A DNA stretch of 64,000 nt from Rhizobium sp. C4 (lineage in GTDB: Bacteria > Pseudomonadota > Alphaproteobacteria > Rhizobiales > Rhizobiaceae). Of the stretch, positions 45,826 through 56,376 are shown in pieces. The notes under the pieces are model-generated. The model was not told the DNA's origin and did no database searches. It worked only from the letters and a program-made list of their open reading frames with translations. Location: the NCBI RefSeq assembly GCF_021026315.1, contig NZ_JAJNCX010000007.1, positions 186,001 through 250,000 of the forward strand, in the 5' to 3' direction. The position numbers were made by a program, and so were the translations under genes. Position 1 is the first letter of the stretch. Each line of letters begins with the position of its first letter.

Positions 45826-47294
45826 TCGCCGGCCTCCAGCATGGCATAGCGTTCGAGCGAAGCCTGTTCGCCTGACGTCTCGATGAGGAGACGGGTGAGC
45901 AGGTTTTGCGCGGTCAGCATGCGGTATTCCGAGCTGGCGCGCCAGTCGGACAGCGGTGCGTAATCCTTCGCGAGTTCGGCGCGGGCGGCGGTCACGGTCG
46001 CTTCGTTCCACGGCTTGCCGGTGAGGAAGGCTTCGGTGAGGCTGGCGCGCTTCGGCGTTCCGGCCATGCCGCCAAAGGCGATGCGGATCGAGGCGACGTT
46101 GCCTGCCGCATCCAGCTTCAGCTTGAAGGCGGCACAGAGGGCGGAAATGTCCTCATCGCGGCGCTTGGAGATCTTGTAGATCGCGTAGAACTCATCCTTG
46201 CCGAGCTTGGGGATATCCAGCGCCTCGACGAATTCGCCGGGTTCCTTCGCCTGCTTGCCATATTCGACAAAGTAATCTTCGAGCGGCAGGCTGCGGGTGC
46301 CGTTGCGCGAGCGCAGATGCAGCGTGGCATTGAGCGCGATCAGCGCCGGCGGCGTGTCGCCGATGGGCGAGCCGTTGGCGACATTGCCGCCGATCGTGCC
46401 CATGTTGCGCACCTGCTGGCCGCCGATACGGATCAGCAGCTTGCCGAGCGCCGGGAAGCTCTTGGCCAGCACGTCCTGAGCCTGCGTATAGGTGACGACC
46501 GCGCCGAGGTGGACCTTGTCGTCGGTCTCGGTGATCGTCTGCAATTCGGTCAGGTGGTTGATGAAGATGACCGGCGAGAGCTGGCGCATCTGCTTCGTCA
46601 CCCAGAGGCCGACATCGGTCGCGCCGGCCACGATGACGGCATTCGGCTCTGTGGCATAGGCGTCGGCCAGATCGGCCGTGTTGAAGGGGATGATCGAGCG
46701 TTGCTGGCCGTGGAAAATGCGGATCGTGCGCTTCGGCTTCAGGTCGTTGAGCGTCGCAATGATATTCTCCCGGGCGAGCGTCAGGCGATCCGGGCTTGCC
46801 TTGGACATGTCGGCAGCGGCGGCCTCGACGGCGCGGAAGATCGATTCGTAGCCGGTGCAACGACAGAGATTGCCCTGAAGGGCCACTTCGATTTCGGCGC
46901 GCGACGGTGTCGGATTTTCCATCAGCAGCGCATAAAGCGACATGACGATGCCGGGCGTGCAGAAGCCGCATTGCGAGCCGTGCAAATCGGCCAGCGCCTG
47001 CTGGATCGGCGTCAGGATGCCGTTCGGACCAGCCAGATGCTCAATCGTCACGACATGCGTTGCCGACAGCGAGGGCACAAAGCGGATGCAGGCATTCACG
47101 CTTCTATAGGCGATTCGGCCATCGACAACCTTGCCAACGAGGACTGTGCAGGCGCCGCAATCGCCTTCGCCGCAGCCTTCCTTCGTTCCGGTCAAGCGCT
47201 TCGTTTCCCGAAGCCAGTCAAGCAATGTGGTTGTCGGGGATATGCTGTCGATGACAACGGTTTCGTCGTTCAAAACGAAGCGAATCTGTTGCAT
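45822..47294 (-). CDS. xdhA: Xanthine dehydrogenase iron-sulfur/FAD subunit
   Basis: A 490-residue small subunit. The first 2Fe-2S centre uses CGEGDCGAC (Cys41, 46, 49), the second GSQCGFCTPG and GNLCRCTGY, and the middle to C-terminal region is the FAD domain (VAGATDVGLWV, GTIGGNVANGSPIGD). Electrons pass from XdhB to NAD through it. It is the first gene of the xdhABC-puuD-guaD operon and diverges from glpK. Confidence 0.96.
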   Translation of the reverse strand: MQQIRFVLNDETVVIDSISPTTTLLDWLRETKRLTGTKEGCGEGDCGACTVLVGKVVDGRIAYRSVNACIRFVPSLSATHVVTIEHLAGPNGILTPIQQALADLHGSQCGFCTPGIVMSLYALLMENPTPSRAEIEVALQGNLCRCTGYESIFRAVEAAAADMSKASPDRLTLARENIIATLNDLKPKRTIRIFHGQQRSIIPFNTADLADAYATEPNAVIVAGATDVGLWVTKQMRQLSPVIFINHLTELQTITETDDKVHLGAVVTYTQAQDVLAKSFPALGKLLIRIGGQQVRNMGTIGGNVANGSPIGDTPPALIALNATLHLRSRNGTRSLPLEDYFVEYGKQAKEPGEFVEALDIPKLGKDEFYAIYKISKRRDEDISALCAAFKLKLDAAGNVASIRIAFGGMAGTPKRASLTEAFLTGKPWNEATVTAARAELAKDYAPLSDWRASSEYRMLTAQNLLTRLLIETSGEQASLERYAMLEAGE

Positions 47295-47471
47295 TTGGCG
47301 TTCACCACTCCGGTTTAATACCTTCTTGGCGGGGCCTTGGCGGTTCGTGCTAGGTGCTTCCGCTTTGCGTTTTGCAGCGCAATAGAAAAGAAGGCTAATC
47401 CAAGTCCGGCTTGCGTGGCAATTGCTTTTTGCATCTTCGCAAGCGGCTTTGCGTTTTCCTTGCTTTTTATC

Positions 47472-47490
47472 TTCGTTTCGGTTTCATTCG
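47472..47490 (+). promoter_or_regulatory. TTTCG-repeat, possible GlpR/DeoR operator before glpK
   Basis: The stretch TTCGTTTCGGTTTCATTCG lies 39 bp before glpK. DeoR-family repressors of polyol genes in proteobacteria often bind TTTCG-type direct repeats, so this may be the glpK operator. No regulator gene is in the window, so this is inference. Confidence 0.3.
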
Positions 47491-47528
47491 AGGCATAAAC
47501 AGAAAATCAATCTGAGGAGGAGGCTTCC

Positions 47529-49016
47529 ATGGCAGGGTATATTCTGGCGATCGACCAGGGCACGACATCGAGCCGCGCCATCGTCTTCAATGACAAGATG
47601 CAGATCGTCGGCTCCGGCCAGAAGGAATTTCCACAGATCTATCCCAATTCCGGCTGGGTGGAACATGATCCGGAAGAAATCTGGGAGAGCGTCGTCTGGT
47701 CCATCGGCAAGGCGCTGAAGGAGGCCGGCATTGAGGCATCCGCCATTTCGGCCATCGGCATCACCAACCAGCGCGAGACTGTTGTCGTCTGGGAGCGCGA
47801 CAGCGGCAAGCCGATCCACAATGCCATCGTCTGGCAGGACCGCCGCACGGCCTCCTATTGCGCCAAGCTGAAGCGCGAGGGGCTGGAAAAGGTCTTCACC
47901 CGCAAGACCGGCCTGCTGCTTGATCCCTATTTCTCCGGAACCAAGCTTTCGTGGCTGCTCTCCAACGTCAAGGGCGCACGGGCGCGGGCGGCCAAGGGCG
48001 AGCTTTGCTTCGGCACGATCGACACGTTCCTGATCTGGCGGCTGACGGGCGGCAAGAGCTTCGTCACCGACGCGACCAACGCCTCGCGCACGCTGATCTA
48101 CAACATTGCCGACAATGACTGGGACAAGGAACTGCTGGAAACACTGCGCATTCCTCCCGCCATGCTGCCGGAGGTGAAGGATTGCGCGGCCGATTTCGGT
48201 ATCACCGACAAGGCTATCTTCGGCGCGGAAGTGCCGATCCTCGGCGTGGCCGGCGACCAGCAGGCGGCGACGATCGGGCAGGCCTGTTTCGAGCCCGGCA
48301 TGATGAAATCGACCTATGGCACGGGCTGCTTCGCGCTGCTCAATACGGGTGCCGATATGGTGCGCTCGAAGAACCGGCTGCTGACGACCATTGCCTATCG
48401 GCTCGATGGCGAGACCTGCTATGCGCTTGAAGGCTCTATCTTCATTGCGGGTGCGGCTGTGCAATGGCTGCGCGACGGGCTGAAAGTGATCAAAAATGCC
48501 TCCGAGACTGGCGAACTGGCCGAGAGCGCCGATCCGGCGCAGGACGTCTATCTCGTTCCCGCCTTTGTCGGCCTCGGCGCGCCGCATTGGGACCCGGATG
48601 CCCGCGCTGCCGTCTATGGCATGACGCGCAATACCGGTCCGGCGGAATTTGCCCGCGCGGCCCTCGAAGCCGTATGCTACCAGACGCGCGACCTGCTGGA
48701 GGCCATGCACAAGGACTGGAAGCGCGCGGAAGGCGACACGGTTCTGCGCGTCGATGGCGGCATGGTCGCCTCCGACTGGACGATGCAGCGCCTTGCCGAC
48801 ATTCTCGATGCACCGGTCGACCGTCCGACGATCCTTGAGACGACCGCCATGGGTGCCGCCTGGCTCGCCGGCTCCCGCGCCGGCGTCTGGCCCGACCGCA
48901 AGGGCTTTGCCGAGGCCTGGGCAAGAGACCGCCGGTTCGAGCCGACGATGGACGAGAAGACCAGGGTCGCCAAGGTCAGAGGCTGGAAGGACGCGGTGCG
49001 GCGGACGCTGGGGTGA
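47529..49016 (+). CDS. glpK: Glycerol kinase
   Basis: A 495-residue FGGY-family kinase. [14 protein letters not shown] (N-terminal phosphate loop), [27 protein letters not shown] and [12 protein letters not shown] are all GlpK hallmarks. It phosphorylates glycerol to glycerol-3-phosphate. A strong GAGGAGGAGG site precedes the ATG. It stands alone, with no glpF or glpD adjacent. Confidence 0.96.
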   Translation: MAGYILAIDQGTTSSRAIVFNDKMQIVGSGQKEFPQIYPNSGWVEHDPEEIWESVVWSIGKALKEAGIEASAISAIGITNQRETVVVWERDSGKPIHNAIVWQDRRTASYCAKLKREGLEKVFTRKTGLLLDPYFSGTKLSWLLSNVKGARARAAKGELCFGTIDTFLIWRLTGGKSFVTDATNASRTLIYNIADNDWDKELLETLRIPPAMLPEVKDCAADFGITDKAIFGAEVPILGVAGDQQAATIGQACFEPGMMKSTYGTGCFALLNTGADMVRSKNRLLTTIAYRLDGETCYALEGSIFIAGAAVQWLRDGLKVIKNASETGELAESADPAQDVYLVPAFVGLGAPHWDPDARAAVYGMTRNTGPAEFARAALEAVCYQTRDLLEAMHKDWKRAEGDTVLRVDGGMVASDWTMQRLADILDAPVDRPTILETTAMGAAWLAGSRAGVWPDRKGFAEAWARDRRFEPTMDEKTRVAKVRGWKDAVRRTLG

Positions 49017-49051
49017 GGGGGAGGCCGGATTGTTTTGACGTGCTGCCCCTG

Positions 49052-49071
49052 ATGTAGTAACGTTGCTACAT
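49052..49071 (+). promoter_or_regulatory. Palindromic operator of the Phd/PIN module
   Basis: A 20-bp palindrome with one mismatched pair (49052-49061 with 49062-49071, core TGTAGTAAC/GTTGCTACA) ends 15 bp before the antitoxin start. Position and symmetry suit binding by a Phd/YefM antitoxin. Confidence 0.6.
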
Positions 49072-49085
49072 TGATGGAGGCGGCC

Positions 49086-49337
49086 ATGAGTGTCATGACA
49101 AGTCGCGATTTCAACCAGAAGACCAGCGAGGCCAAGAAGTTGGCGCGCAAGGGGCCTGTGTTCATCACGGATCGCGGTGAAATTGGGTATGTGCTGATGT
49201 CCTACGAGGACTTCAAACGGCGAGGTGTCGATGAGCCAAGCATTATCGACCTGCTGACCATGCCGGACGCCATGGATATCGATTTCGAACCGCCAAAGAT
49301 CTCCGATGTCGGGTTTAAACCTGCCGAGTTTGATTGA
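49086..49337 (+). CDS. Phd/YefM-type antitoxin
   Basis: An 83-residue protein: MSVMTSRDFNQKTSEAKKLA and GPVFITDRGEIGYVLMSYEDF are the DNA-binding Phd/YefM fold, and the acidic C-terminus (DIDFEPPKISDVG) would cover the toxin. I chose the ATG at 49086, preceded by TGGAGG; an upstream frame begins inside the operator. It overlaps the toxin start by one base. Confidence 0.9.
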   Translation: MSVMTSRDFNQKTSEAKKLARKGPVFITDRGEIGYVLMSYEDFKRRGVDEPSIIDLLTMPDAMDIDFEPPKISDVGFKPAEFD

Positions 49338-49762
49338 TGTATCTGCTCGACACGAACGTCATTTCCGAATTTCGTCGTCTGACTCTTCGCAGAGGCAACA
49401 AGTCTGTTCAGGCCTGGGCGGAAACCGTCTCCTCAAGGTCGCTCTATCTGTCTTCGATCACGATTTTTGAAATTGAAGTCGGCATCCACAGCCTTGAAGC
49501 GAAAGACCCGGCTGGAGCCGAGAACATCAGGCAATGGCTGCAAAATCACGTTCTCAAGGAGTTCGGTGCGCGCATCTTGCCCTTCGACGTCGATGAGGCA
49601 CGGGTTTGCGCTCGCCTCACTTCCGGTCGGACACGACCGTTCCGCGACATGCAGATCGCGGCGACGGCCTTACATGCCGGCTTCTCGCTGGTGACACGCA
49701 ACATCAAGGATTTTGAAGGGCTTCCCGTTCCGCTGCTCAATCCGTTCGAAGTTGCGGTCTGA
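49337..49762 (+). CDS. PIN-domain toxin (FitB/VapC family)
   Basis: A 141-residue PIN nuclease. Acidic metal residues are in MYLLDTNVISE (Asp5), the TIFEIEVGI helix and PFRDMQIAATA. These toxins cleave RNA, often tRNA. Its ATG shares one base with the antitoxin stop (TGATG). A Phd-type antitoxin with a PIN toxin is a common combination. Confidence 0.92.
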   Translation: MYLLDTNVISEFRRLTLRRGNKSVQAWAETVSSRSLYLSSITIFEIEVGIHSLEAKDPAGAENIRQWLQNHVLKEFGARILPFDVDEARVCARLTSGRTRPFRDMQIAATALHAGFSLVTRNIKDFEGLPVPLLNPFEVAV

Positions 49763-49855
49763 CCACCCCCTGAACACTGCGTCTTCACCTTTCTTCTTGG
49801 CCCATGCCCGTTTCTCGCTTATCTCCGTCCCATATCAATCGAGGGATGATGCGTG

Positions 49856-50893
49856 ATGGAACTGGGGCTTTATACGTTTGCCGATGTGGACCCGAATGCA
49901 CCGGACAAGGGCGCTGCTGCGGCGAAGCGGGCGGAGGAGCTGATTGCTGAGATTGAGCTGGCCGATCAGGTCGGGCTCGATGTCTTTGGGCTCGGCGAGC
50001 ATCACCGGCCGGATTACATGGCCTCAAGCCCTGCAACGCTGCTTGCCGCTGCGGCGGTGAAGACGAAGCGCATCCGGTTGACGAGCGCTGTTACGGTTCT
50101 CAGTTCCGATGATCCGGTGCGCGTTTTCCAGCAATATGCGACCGTGGATCTCCTCTCCAAGGGTCGTGCCGAGATCATGGCGGGGCGGGGCTCGTTCATC
50201 GAGAGCTTCCCGCTCTTCGGCTATGACCTTGATGACTATGACAAGCTGTTTGAGGAAAAGCTCGACCTGCTGATGAAGCTGCGCGACAACGAGACGGTCT
50301 CGTGGTCTGGCGAGACGCGCGCGCCGATCCCCGGCCTTGCCGTCTATCCGCGGCCCTTGCAGAACCCGCTGCCGTTGTGGATCGCCGTCGGCGGCACCCC
50401 GAATTCGGTGGCGCGGGCGGCCTTTCATGGCCTGCCGCTGGCGCTTGCCATCATAGGCGGTGAGCCGCGCCGCTTTGCGCCGCTCTTTGACCTTTACCGC
50501 GAGACGGCGCGCCGCGTCGGCCGCGATCCGGCGACACTTGCAACCTCCATCAATGTGCATGGCTTCGTCGCCGAGACGACCGAGCTTGCCGCCGAGCAGT
50601 TTTATGAGCCGCAGGCGGCTGTCATGAACCGTATCGGTCGCGAGCGTGGATTCTCCCAGATGACCCGGGCGCATTTCAACCAGTCGATCGGGCCGAACGG
50701 TGCCATTTTCCTCGGCAGCCCGGAAGTGCTGGCGGAAAAGATCATCGCCCATCACCGCATTTTCAAGAACAGCCGCTTCCTGTTGCAGATGGCGATCGGT
50801 CTCGTCCCCCACGATCAATTGATGCGCGCCATCGAACTTTACGGCACGAAAGTCGCGCCGCTTGTGAGAAAAGCGTTGACGGAAAGCGCCTGA
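49856..50893 (+). CDS. LLM-class flavin-dependent oxidoreductase
   Basis: A 345-residue luciferase-like TIM-barrel protein ([62 protein letters not shown]). The EHH and DPVRVFQ elements mark the F420-independent, FMN-type bacterial LLM family. Substrate unknown; alkane, sulfonate or riboflavin-linked oxidations are known in relatives. Starts at GTG 49853 and ATG 49856 both follow GAGGGA; I prefer the ATG. It stands alone. Confidence 0.85.
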   Translation: MELGLYTFADVDPNAPDKGAAAAKRAEELIAEIELADQVGLDVFGLGEHHRPDYMASSPATLLAAAAVKTKRIRLTSAVTVLSSDDPVRVFQQYATVDLLSKGRAEIMAGRGSFIESFPLFGYDLDDYDKLFEEKLDLLMKLRDNETVSWSGETRAPIPGLAVYPRPLQNPLPLWIAVGGTPNSVARAAFHGLPLALAIIGGEPRRFAPLFDLYRETARRVGRDPATLATSINVHGFVAETTELAAEQFYEPQAAVMNRIGRERGFSQMTRAHFNQSIGPNGAIFLGSPEVLAEKIIAHHRIFKNSRFLLQMAIGLVPHDQLMRAIELYGTKVAPLVRKALTESA

Positions 50894-50938
50894 TCGGTTC
50901 AACCGGCCTATCAATGTTTTAGAGGCCGAGTTCTCGAG

Positions 50939-51085
50939 AAGACCCCTCCCCAACCCTCCCCACAAGGGGGAGGGCGAGTGACCGCTGCGGCAAGCTTCCC
51001 TTTTTCAAAGTTGAAGGTGGAGCAAGGCGGTCCCACATCCGTCTCCCCCCTTGTGGGGGAGATGGCGGCAGCCAGAGGGGGTCTT
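50939..51085. repeat. Rhizobial-type palindromic intergenic repeat
   Basis: A 147-bp element with terminal inverted repeats (AAGACCCCTC at 50939, GAGGGGGTCTT ending at 51085) and internal palindromes built on CCTCCCCACAAGGGGGAGG and CTCCCCCCTTGTGGGGGAG. This CCCCTTGTGGGGGAG signature is familiar from dispersed intergenic repeats of rhizobial genomes. It fills the gap between the LLM gene and map. Confidence 0.75.
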
Positions 51086-51122
51086 AGACGCGGCCTGTGA
51101 ATGAAGAAAGGCGCGGGTCGCG

Positions 51123-51875
51123 ATGATCATCTCGTCCGAAGACGAACTTGAGAAGCTGAAGGATATCGGGCGCATTTGCGGGCGCGCGGTGAAGGTCATG
51201 GCCGAGGCGATGCAGCCCGGCATGACGACGCGCGAGCTGGACGCCATCGGCCGCGCCTTCATCGAGGGTGAGGGTGCGCAGTCGGCTCCGGAATTCTGCT
51301 ATCAGTTTCCGGGCGCGACCTGCATTTCCATCAACGAGGAAGTGGCACATGGCATTCCGGGCGACCGGGTGATTGCGACGGGCGATCTCGTCAATATCGA
51401 TGTATCGGCGGTCAAGGATGGTTTCTTCGGCGATACCGGCTCGTCATTCATCGTCGGCACGGCGGATGCGAAGACGCAGCGTCTTGTGCGCGATGGCAAG
51501 CGGGCGCTGTGGGTCGGGCTCTCGCAGGTGAAGACCGGCGCGCGCATTGCCGCGATTGGCGAGGCCATTGGCACGTTTGCCCGCAAGAACCGCTACACAC
51601 TGATCCAGAATCTCGCCAGCCACGGCGTCGGCCGGTCGCTACATGAGGAGCCGACGGAGATTTCGACCTGGCCAGATCCGGACGAAACGCGGATCATGGA
51701 AGAGGGGCAGGTCTTCACCATCGAGCCTTTCCTGTCGCTCGGCGCCAATTTCGCCGAGGATGGCGACAAGGACAACTGGACGCTTTTCTCCTCGCCGAAG
51801 GCGCTGACCGTGCAGTTCGAGCACACGCTTGTCGTCACCAAGAACGGGCCGCTGATCCTCACGCTTGCCGATTGA
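51123..51875 (+). CDS. map: Type I methionine aminopeptidase
   Basis: A 250-residue pita-bread-fold metalloprotease with all five metal ligands: Asp93 and Asp104 (NIDVSAVKDGFFGDTG), His167 (SHGVGR), Glu201 (FTIEPF) and Glu233 (QFEHT). It removes the N-terminal Met from new proteins. It follows the intergenic repeat, with its own start at ATG 51123. Some rhizobia have more than one map gene, so it may not be the only copy. Confidence 0.95.
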   Translation: MIISSEDELEKLKDIGRICGRAVKVMAEAMQPGMTTRELDAIGRAFIEGEGAQSAPEFCYQFPGATCISINEEVAHGIPGDRVIATGDLVNIDVSAVKDGFFGDTGSSFIVGTADAKTQRLVRDGKRALWVGLSQVKTGARIAAIGEAIGTFARKNRYTLIQNLASHGVGRSLHEEPTEISTWPDPDETRIMEEGQVFTIEPFLSLGANFAEDGDKDNWTLFSSPKALTVQFEHTLVVTKNGPLILTLAD

Positions 51876-52020
51876 AGCGCTTTGAAATGACGGGTATTTC
51901 ATCCCATCGTTACAAATTGCTCATGTAACCCTCCAAGCATTGCCGCTGCCACCCGGATGCCATAGTTTCCGACAAAAGCATAAACCGCTATTTCGGTCAC
52001 AGACAGAAAGATTCCCCGCC

Positions 52021-53274
52021 GTGTTTGTCTCATTCTTCCCGAAGCCAAAGCTGTTTTTCATCTCCGCAGCCGTGTGGTCGCTACTGGCGATCTTTGCCTG
52101 GTATGGCGGGGTACAGGAGCTGGGCGCCTATGTTGGCCTGCCTCCGCTGGGGCAGGGCGAGCAGGCGCCAATCGGGGTTTCGGTCTTCTGGTCAGCGCCC
52201 TTCATCTGGTTCTATATCTACTACGCGATCGTCAATGCGATCTTTGCGCTCTTCTGGCAGTTCTACAGCCCGCATCGGTGGCTGAACTGGTCGATCTGGG
52301 GCAGCTCGCTCATCATCTTCACGACCTATTTTGGCGTGCAGGTCAGTGTGGCGATCAATGCCTGGTACGGACCGTTCTATGACCTGATCCAGAGCGCGCT
52401 GTCGAAGCCCGGTTCGGTCACGGCCCCGCAGCTCTATCTCGGCATGCTGGGCTTTGCCGGCATCGCCTTCGTTGCCATCACCATCGGCGTGCTCAGCCGC
52501 TTCTTCGTCAGCCACTGGATCTTCCGCTGGCGCACCGCGATGAACGAATATTACATGCAGCACTGGCCGACGCTTCGCACGATCGAAGGTGCCTCGCAGC
52601 GCGTGCAGGAAGACACGATGCGGTTTTCCACCACGGTCGAAGGCCTCGGCGTTTCGCTGGTCAGCTCCGTCATGACGCTGATTGCATTCCTGCCGGTGCT
52701 CTTCCAGCTGGGCAAGGACATCACCGAACTGCCGCTGATCGGCAATGTGCCGCATGCGCTCGTCTGGGCGGCTCTGTTCTGGTCGATCTTCGGGACGTTT
52801 TTCCTGGCATTCGTCGGTATCAAGCTTCCGGGGCTCGAGTTCCGCAACCAGCGCGTCGAGGCGTCCTACCGCAAGGAACTCGTCTATGGCGAGGACGATC
52901 CGAACCGCGCCGATCCGATGACGATCCGCGAACTCTATGACGACGTTCGCCGCAACTATTTCCGCCTGTATTTCCACTACATGTATTTCAACGTTGCCCG
53001 CATCTTCTATCTGCAGGCCGACAACCTGTTCAGCCTGATCGTGCTGGTTCCGTCGATCATTGCCGGCAAGCTGACGCTCGGTCTTCTGACGCAGATCACC
53101 AACGTGTTCGATCAGGTGCGCGGGTCGTTCCAGTATCTCGTCAGCTCGTGGACGACGATCGTCGAGCTGCTCTCGATCTACAAGCGCCTTCGCGCCTTCG
53201 AAGCTGCGATCAACGACAAGCCGCTGCCGTCGATCGATCAGGAATATATCGCTTCTGGCGGTGTCGAGGGCTGA
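52021..53274 (+). CDS. bacA: BacA/SbmA-type peptide transporter
   Basis: A 417-residue inner-membrane protein with about seven to eight helices. The N-terminus [20 protein letters not shown] and later [15 protein letters not shown] are characteristic of SbmA/BacA, proton-driven importers of proline-rich and cysteine-rich peptides. BacA is needed for chronic infection by Sinorhizobium and Brucella and affects very-long-chain fatty acids of lipid A. Translation most likely starts at GTG 52021, which fits the BacA N-terminus; the longer frame adds soluble residues. Confidence 0.94.
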   Translation: MFVSFFPKPKLFFISAAVWSLLAIFAWYGGVQELGAYVGLPPLGQGEQAPIGVSVFWSAPFIWFYIYYAIVNAIFALFWQFYSPHRWLNWSIWGSSLIIFTTYFGVQVSVAINAWYGPFYDLIQSALSKPGSVTAPQLYLGMLGFAGIAFVAITIGVLSRFFVSHWIFRWRTAMNEYYMQHWPTLRTIEGASQRVQEDTMRFSTTVEGLGVSLVSSVMTLIAFLPVLFQLGKDITELPLIGNVPHALVWAALFWSIFGTFFLAFVGIKLPGLEFRNQRVEASYRKELVYGEDDPNRADPMTIRELYDDVRRNYFRLYFHYMYFNVARIFYLQADNLFSLIVLVPSIIAGKLTLGLLTQITNVFDQVRGSFQYLVSSWTTIVELLSIYKRLRAFEAAINDKPLPSIDQEYIASGGVEG

Positions 53275-53299
53275 GGCCGGTTACCCGCAACCCGCGCTG

Positions 53300-53320
53300 A
53301 CGCCAGCTTGACGCTGGCGT
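53300..53320 (+). terminator. Hairpin after bacA
   Basis: Perfect eight-base arms ACGCCAGC/GCTGGCGT (53300-53307, 53313-53320) with a five-base loop. Only three T follow, so it is at best a weak terminator. Confidence 0.45.
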
Positions 53321-53396
53321 TTGCGGCACTTTGCCTGTATCTGTCGGGAAAAATGCCGGCTGACTCTTTGCCGGCGGCAGAGAATGGGAGACACCC

Positions 53397-53990
53397 GTGG
53401 CATTGCTCGTCTTATCGATCGTTCTGTTTCTTGCGCTGCATTCGATCCGCGTTTTCGCGCCGGCATGGCGCGAGCGGACGATTGCGCGCATGGGCGTCCA
53501 TTCCTGGCGCGGGCTCTATTCGCTGCTGTCGATCGCCAGCCTCGTGTTGCTGATCTATGCGTTTGCCGCCTCGCGCGCGGTGACGCCGATGCTCTACACG
53601 CCGCCGAGGTTCATGTCGCATATCACGCTGACGCTGATGCTGATCGCGATGATCCTGCTCATGGCCTCCATCCTGCCGGCCGGCAAGATCGCCGTGTGGG
53701 TCAAACATCCGATGGTCACTTCGGTGAAGGTCTGGGCGTTCGCGCACCTCTTGTCGAATGGCGAGCTCAACTCGGTGCTGCTGTTTGGCGCCTTTCTTGC
53801 TTGGGCTGTGCTGGTGCGCATCTCGGCGAAACGGCGCGAGCGGGCAGGCGAGAAGGTCGTTCGCGATTTCGTCTCGACGCAATATGATATCGCTGCCGTC
53901 ATTGGCGGCGTCGCGCTCTACGCAGTCATCCTGCTCTATCTGCACCAGATGCTGATCGGCGTTTCGCCGCTGGCTGCTGCCGGGATGTGA
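53397..53990 (+). CDS. NnrU-family membrane protein
   Basis: A 197-residue protein with about five helices (LLVLSIVLFLALHS, GLYSLLSIASLVLLIYAF, MVTSVKVWAFAHLLSNGEL). The HSIR and HLLSNG motifs identify the NnrU family, named from a denitrification locus but widespread in non-denitrifiers and related to isoprenylcysteine-methyltransferase-like membrane enzymes. Function unknown here; no nitrogen-oxide genes are near. It starts at GTG after GGGAGA. Confidence 0.85.
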   Translation: MALLVLSIVLFLALHSIRVFAPAWRERTIARMGVHSWRGLYSLLSIASLVLLIYAFAASRAVTPMLYTPPRFMSHITLTLMLIAMILLMASILPAGKIAVWVKHPMVTSVKVWAFAHLLSNGELNSVLLFGAFLAWAVLVRISAKRRERAGEKVVRDFVSTQYDIAAVIGGVALYAVILLYLHQMLIGVSPLAAAGM

Positions 53991-54130
53991 GCGGTTTCGA
54001 ATTTTTTCTTACAAGTCCGAGAAATTCCTGTAGAAGGCCGCAACAATTCAGAGCAATTCCAGCAAAATGAGTTTGCGGATTTGCGGGGCGAATTGCGAAA
54101 GCCAAATCGATCGAGCCGGTGCCAAGACGA

Positions 54131-54796
54131 ATGACGAACGAAAACGACAGCTTTATCCGCGAGGTCAACGAGGAACTGCGTTCCGACCAGATGAAGGCGA
54201 TCTGGACCCAGTATGGCCTGATGATCGTCGCCATTGCGGTGGCCATCGTCATCGGCACGGCGGGCTATCGCGGCTATGTCTACTGGTCCGGCCTGCAGGC
54301 TTCGGCCTCGGGCGACAAGTTCCTGTCGGCCATGAAGCTTGCCTCCGACAACAAGACGGACGAGGCGCTGGCCGCTTTCGCGCAGCTCGAAAAGGATGGC
54401 TACGGCGCCTATCCGGTGCTGGCCCGCATGCGCGCCGCAACGCTCAAGTCCGCAACCGATCCCAAGGCCGCTGTTGCCGAACTGGATGCCGTTGCCAATG
54501 ACACCAAGGTTCCGGATGCCGTTCGCGATGTCGCGCGTCTGCGCGCCGGCTGGCTGCTGATCGACACCGCGCCTTATGCGGATGTGTCGAAGGAAGTCGA
54601 AGTGCTGACGGACGCACAGAACCCGATGCGCCATTCGGCGCGCGAGGCGCTGGGCCTGTCGGCTTTCAAGAACGGCGATTTCAAGCAGGCGAAGGACTGG
54701 TTTCAGGCGATTGCCAACGATCAGCTGACGCCGGTCAATGTCGGCAACCGCGCCCGCATCATGCTTGATCTCCTGACCTCCAACGCCAAGGGCTGA
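54131..54796 (+). CDS. YfgM-like membrane-anchored TPR protein
   Basis: A 221-residue protein: a cytoplasmic N-terminus ([19 protein letters not shown]), a membrane helix at about 31-50 ([20 protein letters not shown]) and a periplasmic tetratricopeptide region. E. coli YfgM links the Sec translocon to periplasmic chaperones and its gene precedes bamB and der. Here der follows 23 bp later with no bamB between. I chose the ATG at 54131; GTG 54119 is possible. Confidence 0.8.
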   Translation: MTNENDSFIREVNEELRSDQMKAIWTQYGLMIVAIAVAIVIGTAGYRGYVYWSGLQASASGDKFLSAMKLASDNKTDEALAAFAQLEKDGYGAYPVLARMRAATLKSATDPKAAVAELDAVANDTKVPDAVRDVARLRAGWLLIDTAPYADVSKEVEVLTDAQNPMRHSAREALGLSAFKNGDFKQAKDWFQAIANDQLTPVNVGNRARIMLDLLTSNAKG

Positions 54797-54819
54797 GCGG
54801 GTCTCCGCAGGAAGAATTC

Positions 54820-56247
54820 ATGAGTTTCAAGGTCGCCATCGTCGGACGTCCCAATGTGGGCAAGAGCACGCTTTTCAACCGCCTGGTTGGCAAGAAGCTG
54901 GCGCTTGTCGATGATACGCCGGGTGTCACCCGCGACCGCCGTCCGGGCGAGGCGCGCCTTGACGATCTGCGCTTCACCATCATCGATACGGCTGGTCTCG
55001 AAGAGAGCGGGCCTGATACGCTGCAGGGCCGTATGCGCCAGCAGACCGAAGCGGCGATCGACGAAGCGGACATGACGCTCTTTGTGGTCGATGCCAAGTA
55101 TGGCCTGACGCCGCATGACAAGATGTTTGCCGAAATCCTGCGCCGACGCGGCAAGCCGGTGGTGCTGGTGGCCAACAAGGCGGAAGCACGTGGCTCCGAC
55201 GGCGGCTTCTACGATGCCTTCACGCTGGGGCTGGGCGAACCGGTGGCGATTTCGGCTGAACATGGCCAGGGTCTGCACGATCTCCGCGACGCGATTGTCG
55301 AGGCGATCGGCGAGGACATGGCCTTTCCGCCGGAAATAGATGAGCCGGAGGTCGATATCGATCTTGAGCCCACCGACCTTGTCGAGGGCGAAGAGGACGA
55401 GGAAGAACCGGCCTATGACGACACCAAGCCATTGCGCGTGGCGATCGTCGGTCGCCCGAATGCCGGCAAGTCGACACTGATCAACCGCTATCTCGGCGAG
55501 GAGCGCCTGCTGACCGGCCCCGAGGCCGGCATCACGCGCGATTCCATCTCCGTCGACTGGGAATGGCGCGGCCGCACCGTGCGCCTCTTCGACACCGCCG
55601 GCATGCGCCGCAAGGCGAAGGTGCAGGAAAAGCTCGAGAAGCTTTCCGTTGCCGACACGCTTCGCGCCATCAAGTTTGCCGAAACGGTGGTCATCGTCTT
55701 CGACGCGACGATCCCGTTCGAGAAGCAGGACCTCCATATCGTCGACTTCGTGCTGCGCGAAGGCCGCGCCGCCGTGCTCGCCTTCAACAAGTGGGACATG
55801 ATCGAGGATCGCCAGGCGCTGCTGGCCGATCTTCGCGAAAAGACCGAGCGGCTGCTGCCGCAGGCGCGCGGCATTCGTGCCGTCACGGTGTCCGGCCAGA
55901 CAGGCGACGGGCTCGACCGGCTGATGCAGGCCGTCATCGACACCGACAAGGTGTGGAACCGCCGCATTTCGACGGCGCGGCTCAACCGCTGGCTCGACGC
56001 GCAGACCGTGCAGCATCCGCCGCCGGCCGTGTCCGGTCGCCGCCTGAAGCTGAAATACATGACGCAGGTGAAGGCCCGTCCGCCGGGCTTTATGATCTCC
56101 TGCACGCGGCCCGAGGCTGTTCCGGAAAGCTATACGCGCTATCTGATCAACAACCTGCGCAAGGATTTCGACATGCCGGGCGTGCCGATCCGCGTCTATT
56201 ACCGCGCCTCGACCAATCCTTTCGAAGGTCGCAAGAAGAAGCGTTGA
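54820..56247 (+). CDS. der: GTPase Der (EngA), ribosome assembly factor
   Basis: A 475-residue protein with two tandem G domains, GRPNVGKST at 9-17 and GRPNAGKST at 211-219, and a C-terminal KH-like domain ([18 protein letters not shown]). Der is essential for 50S subunit assembly. The linker between G domains is long and highly acidic ([13 protein letters not shown]). It is coupled to the YfgM-like gene upstream. Confidence 0.96.
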   Translation: MSFKVAIVGRPNVGKSTLFNRLVGKKLALVDDTPGVTRDRRPGEARLDDLRFTIIDTAGLEESGPDTLQGRMRQQTEAAIDEADMTLFVVDAKYGLTPHDKMFAEILRRRGKPVVLVANKAEARGSDGGFYDAFTLGLGEPVAISAEHGQGLHDLRDAIVEAIGEDMAFPPEIDEPEVDIDLEPTDLVEGEEDEEEPAYDDTKPLRVAIVGRPNAGKSTLINRYLGEERLLTGPEAGITRDSISVDWEWRGRTVRLFDTAGMRRKAKVQEKLEKLSVADTLRAIKFAETVVIVFDATIPFEKQDLHIVDFVLREGRAAVLAFNKWDMIEDRQALLADLREKTERLLPQARGIRAVTVSGQTGDGLDRLMQAVIDTDKVWNRRISTARLNRWLDAQTVQHPPPAVSGRRLKLKYMTQVKARPPGFMISCTRPEAVPESYTRYLINNLRKDFDMPGVPIRVYYRASTNPFEGRKKKR

Positions 56248-56376
56248 GGCCATTTCCCTCACCCTGACGTGCCGCCCGCAGGGCTGTGTCTAAGGGTGGG
56301 GTTTGAATTGGACGCTTCGAGGCCTTCGCTTCGCTCCGCTCCGGCGCCTCAGCGCGAGGCGACCGCTGACCTCAAA

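Noticed and set aside
44383-47318. Two long plus-strand frames (488 and 470 residues) opposite xdhB and xdhA
   Set aside because: Composition is Gly/Arg/Asp/His-rich with no motifs, and the minus strand encodes complete enzymes with cofactor motifs.
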